Positions 6,119 to 8,179 of a stretch of DNA of 8,179 bases are shown here, piece after piece. This DNA comes from Candidatus Aquicultor primus (GTDB lineage: Bacteria > Actinomycetota > Aquicultoria > Aquicultorales > Aquicultoraceae). The position numbers were made by a program, and so were the translations under genes. Every line of letters starts with the position of its first letter. Position 1 is the stretch's first letter. The DNA lies in NCBI GenBank assembly GCA_001767575.1, contig MELI01000095.1:2420-10598 (forward strand), given 5' to 3'. The notes beneath the pieces are model-generated. The model was given only the letters and a program-made list of their open reading frames with translations, made no database searches and was not told the DNA's origin.

Positions 6119-7116
6119 TGAAAGTAAAGGATATCGGTGAGTTCGCGCTCATCGAGCGTATCGCGCAGATAGTCGAGCAGGCGGATGAGCGGGTTATTTT
6201 GACGATTGGCGATGACACGGCCGTGGTCAAGAAGACCGAACTCGACTACGCGCTTTTGACCACCGACCTTATGGTCGAAGACGTCCACTTCACCTTTAAG
6301 TCGATAACTCCACATCAGCTGGGGTATAAATCCATCGCGGTAAATATCAGCGATATCGCGGCGATGGGAGGGCTTCCGCGTTATGCGGTCGTATCTCTAG
6401 CGTTGCCTCCCGAAACCGAGGTGGCCTACGTCGAAGACCTCTATCGCGGCATGGCCGAAGTATCGCGCGCCAACGACGTGCGAATCGTCGGCGGCGATGT
6501 AACCAGGTCGGAGAAGTTGATTATAAACGTCGCCCTGATGGGCGAGGTCGAAGAGGAGAAATTAAGCCGCAGGAGCGACGCGCAAGCCTGCGACATCATA
6601 ATGGTCACCGGAGAGCTTGGCGCCTCGGCGGCGGGCTTGCGTTTGGTGCTCCACCCGGATATCGAGCCGAAGGTCAAGAACGCCGCAGCCTTGAAGATGG
6701 CGCATTTTCAGCCCAAGCCGCAGATAAAAGCGGGACGGATTCTATCCTCGCTCGGGGTCAATGCGATGGAAGATATAAGCGACGGGCTGGCGAGCGAGGT
6801 CGCGCATATATGCGAGGCCAGCGGCGTAGGCGCGCGTATCCACTTGAATAAGGTGCCGATAGCCGCAGGAGTCGACAATGTTGCAGCACTCACCGGAGAG
6901 CGTGCCATCGATTTGGCGTTAAGCGGAGGCGAGGACTACGGCCTGGTCTTCACGTTATCACCGCACCTCCAAGGGGCGGTGGAAAGAGCGTTTGCCGAAG
7001 CAGGCCTAAAGGTGACAGTGGTAGGCGAGGTCTTAGAGGGTTCACACGGTATCACCGTTATAGATTGGGCGGGTGCTGAAAGTCCGATGAAGCAATCAGG
7101 ATACACTCATTTCTAG
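6118..7116 (+). CDS. thiL: Thiamin-monophosphate kinase ThiL
   Basis: ThiL phosphorylates thiamin monophosphate with ATP to thiamin pyrophosphate, the active cofactor and the riboswitch ligand. The 332-residue product is a full-length PurM/AIRS-fold kinase. It opens [15 protein letters not shown] as family members do, then has GDDTAVV at 31-37, TTDLMVEDVHF at 48-58, VNISDIAAMGG at 75-85, VGGDVTRS at 124-131, VTGELGASAAGL at 163-174, MEDISDGLASE at 217-227, GGEDYGLVF at 270-278 and a closing GYTHF. The acidic clusters bind Mg2+-ATP. I start at ATG 6118, which shares a base with the thiC stop; a longer frame from 6064 would add residues with no family counterpart and lies inside the ThiC cysteine-motif coding region. 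There is no clear Shine-Dalgarno, so translation is probably coupled to thiC. Confidence 0.96.
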   Translation: MKVKDIGEFALIERIAQIVEQADERVILTIGDDTAVVKKTELDYALLTTDLMVEDVHFTFKSITPHQLGYKSIAVNISDIAAMGGLPRYAVVSLALPPETEVAYVEDLYRGMAEVSRANDVRIVGGDVTRSEKLIINVALMGEVEEEKLSRRSDAQACDIIMVTGELGASAAGLRLVLHPDIEPKVKNAAALKMAHFQPKPQIKAGRILSSLGVNAMEDISDGLASEVAHICEASGVGARIHLNKVPIAAGVDNVAALTGERAIDLALSGGEDYGLVFTLSPHLQGAVERAFAEAGLKVTVVGEVLEGSHGITVIDWAGAESPMKQSGYTHF

Positions 7117-7123
7117 GATGGTC

Positions 7124-7993
7124 ATGATGGAGTTGAAAAAGGTCTTAGCTATAGGGGGCTCCGACCCGAGCGGGGGAGCCGGCATTCAAGCCGACATGAT
7201 TGCGCTGATGGAGTGCGCGGCCTATCCATATACGGCGATAACCGCCGTTACCGCCCAAAACAGTACCGGCGTGGTCGCTTTCGAAGTGCTCTGCTCAAGC
7301 ATCGTCCGCTCTCAAGTAGACGCCATAATAGCGGATACGGGTATCGACGGGATAAAGACCGGGATGTTGGGCAGCTCCGAGAACATCATGGAGGCCGCGA
7401 GAATCATCGGCGAGAGGCCCGACATAAAATCTGTCATCGATCCCGTGACACGGGCTAGCGACGGCAGGCTTTTGACATCGGAGGCCGCAACGGCGGTCTT
7501 AAAAAAAAGACTTCTGCCAAAAGCCTTTATGGTGACGCCCAATATACATGAGGCGGCGCTACTCTCCGGCGTATCCATTAAGAGCGAAGACGACCTGCTT
7601 CAGGCGGCCGCGATTATAAAAGACACCGGGGTCGGCTGGGTTCTCATCAAAGGCGGGCATTTCTCGGGACCGGTCTCGACCGACCTGCTATATGATGGAA
7701 CCGACGAATACTATTACGAGGCGCTAAGAGTGGAGAGGGACAACGTCCGGGGTACCGGCTGCATGATGGCTTCGGCGATATGCGCGTATCTGGCGCACGG
7801 GTTCGAGGCATATGACGCAGTGGACAGGGCCAAAGCCTATGTGTTAAAAAAAATCAAGAGCGCGGCGCTGCTGGGCAAAGGGAGCCTTCAGGCGGTGCCT
7901 TTACTCATATCGGAAGCGGCGAAGAGCGACGCCGACGCTGTGCCGGAAGATTCGGTTATAAGGAGTGACGACCTTGAAGATAGGGCTGATTAG
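7124..7993 (+). CDS. thiD: Hydroxymethylpyrimidine/phosphomethylpyrimidine kinase ThiD
   Basis: ThiD phosphorylates HMP and HMP phosphate to HMP pyrophosphate, the pyrimidine substrate of ThiE. The product (289 residues from 7124) is a ribokinase-fold protein with GGSDPSGGAGIQAD at 11-24, AVTAQNSTGV at 41-50, KTGML at 78-82, VIDPV at 104-108, MVTPNIHEA at 136-144, LIKGGH at 174-179 and the anion-hole motif GTGC at 210-213 with catalytic-loop Cys213. After DPV it reads TRASDGRLL, where most relatives have a form like MVAKSGDRLL, a mild divergence. The start is uncertain among ATG at 7118, 7124 and 7127; AGGA at 7115-7118 is best placed for 7124. It lies directly after the thiL stop. A charged, Asp/Ser-rich tail of about 25 residues extends past the core, and its coding region contains the next gene's ribosome binding site and start. 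Confidence 0.94.
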   Translation: MMELKKVLAIGGSDPSGGAGIQADMIALMECAAYPYTAITAVTAQNSTGVVAFEVLCSSIVRSQVDAIIADTGIDGIKTGMLGSSENIMEAARIIGERPDIKSVIDPVTRASDGRLLTSEAATAVLKKRLLPKAFMVTPNIHEAALLSGVSIKSEDDLLQAAAIIKDTGVGWVLIKGGHFSGPVSTDLLYDGTDEYYYEALRVERDNVRGTGCMMASAICAYLAHGFEAYDAVDRAKAYVLKKIKSAALLGKGSLQAVPLLISEAAKSDADAVPEDSVIRSDDLEDRAD

Positions 7994-8179
7994 CGACACG
8001 CACGGTTATATAGACGCATGGGAGAAGGCTGAAAAGGTATTCGAAGGTGCCGACCTCGTGATACATATGGGCGATATCCTGGGAAGCGGGCCCTTCAACC
8101 CGCGCTACGAAGAGTACAATCCGATGAAGCTCGCGCATGCCTTGAACAGCGCGCCTTTTCCTATGGTCTTCGCGCAGGG
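7974..8179 (+). CDS. YfcE-family metallophosphoesterase (N-terminal part, runs off the window)
   Basis: Sixty-eight residues are visible. They open with the calcineurin-like metal-binding motif MKIGLISDTHG (Asp8, His10) and continue with DLVIHMGDIL (residues 27-36), the second metal motif with Asp34. The next stretch, GSGPFNPRYEEYNPMKLAHAL, aligns by eye with the region following the GD motif in E. coli YfcE, which has a Gly-Pro-Arg-Asn / Tyr-Ala-Pro-Ala-Lys pattern; the sequence reaches AQG just before the expected N of the third motif. Such proteins are manganese-dependent phosphodiesterases or phosphatases of uncertain physiological substrate. The start is TTG at 7974, eight bases after AAGGAG (7960-7965), inside the end of thiD with a 20-base overlap. 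Its place at the end of a thiamin operon hints at a role on thiamin phosphates, but this is only inference. Confidence 0.85.
   Translation, partial: MKIGLISDTHGYIDAWEKAEKVFEGADLVIHMGDILGSGPFNPRYEEYNPMKLAHALNSAPFPMVFAQ

Noticed and set aside
1..8179. CRISPR arrays, tRNA or rRNA genes, insertion sequences, phage or defence genes
   Set aside because: I looked for regularly spaced repeats, tRNA-like ends and transposase or defence motifs and saw none.

Overview
The window looks like a chromosomal segment of an anaerobic or facultative bacterium from the Gram-positive side of the tree (a deep-branching actinobacterium or a clostridial relative). This placement is an inference. It rests on the alaS-tail / ruvX / mltG gene order, strong AGGAGG-type ribosome binding sites, TTG starts, a short single-domain ThiC and moderately high GC judged by eye. 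No gene in the window fixes the taxonomy.

Layout. Positions 1-1551 carry a plus-strand housekeeping cluster: the last 19 codons of an upstream gene (probably alaS), ruvX/yqgF and mltG. A flavin reductase-like gene (1559-2074, minus strand) converges on mltG with only 7 bases between the stops. Positions 2075-2442 are a divergent, AT-rich intergenic region with repeated ATCGC/GCGAT words, inverted repeats and a perfect 10-bp palindrome. It is followed by a DUF4013 membrane protein gene (2443-3066).

From about 3089 to the end of the window lies a thiamin operon. A candidate promoter leads to a TPP riboswitch (about 3142-3262) and then an intrinsic terminator (3276-3309). Next come thiM, thiE, thiC, thiL and thiD, followed by the start of a YfcE-type metallophosphoesterase gene that runs off the window. 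The genes are tightly packed: thiM/thiE overlap by 17 bases, thiC/thiL by 1 (TGATG), thiD and the phosphoesterase gene by 20, so translational coupling is likely. Together they encode HMP-P synthesis (ThiC), HMP-P phosphorylation (ThiD), thiazole salvage (ThiM), thiamin-phosphate synthesis (ThiE) and the final phosphorylation to TPP (ThiL). No de novo thiazole genes (thiG, thiS, thiF, thiH/thiO) are present here. TPP would feed back through the riboswitch, most likely by favouring the terminator.

I see no wholly new system. The points that deserve a second look are these: a stem-loop of about 31 nt inserted in the P4/P5 junction of the TPP aptamer; a GGAGG-CGAA-CCTCC hairpin that hides the thiE ribosome binding site; an mltG gene whose membrane anchor is encoded upstream of any ATG/GTG/TTG start; a ThiC cysteine motif one residue shorter than the textbook form; the repeat-rich divergent intergenic region; and the phosphoesterase gene overlapping the end of the thi operon.
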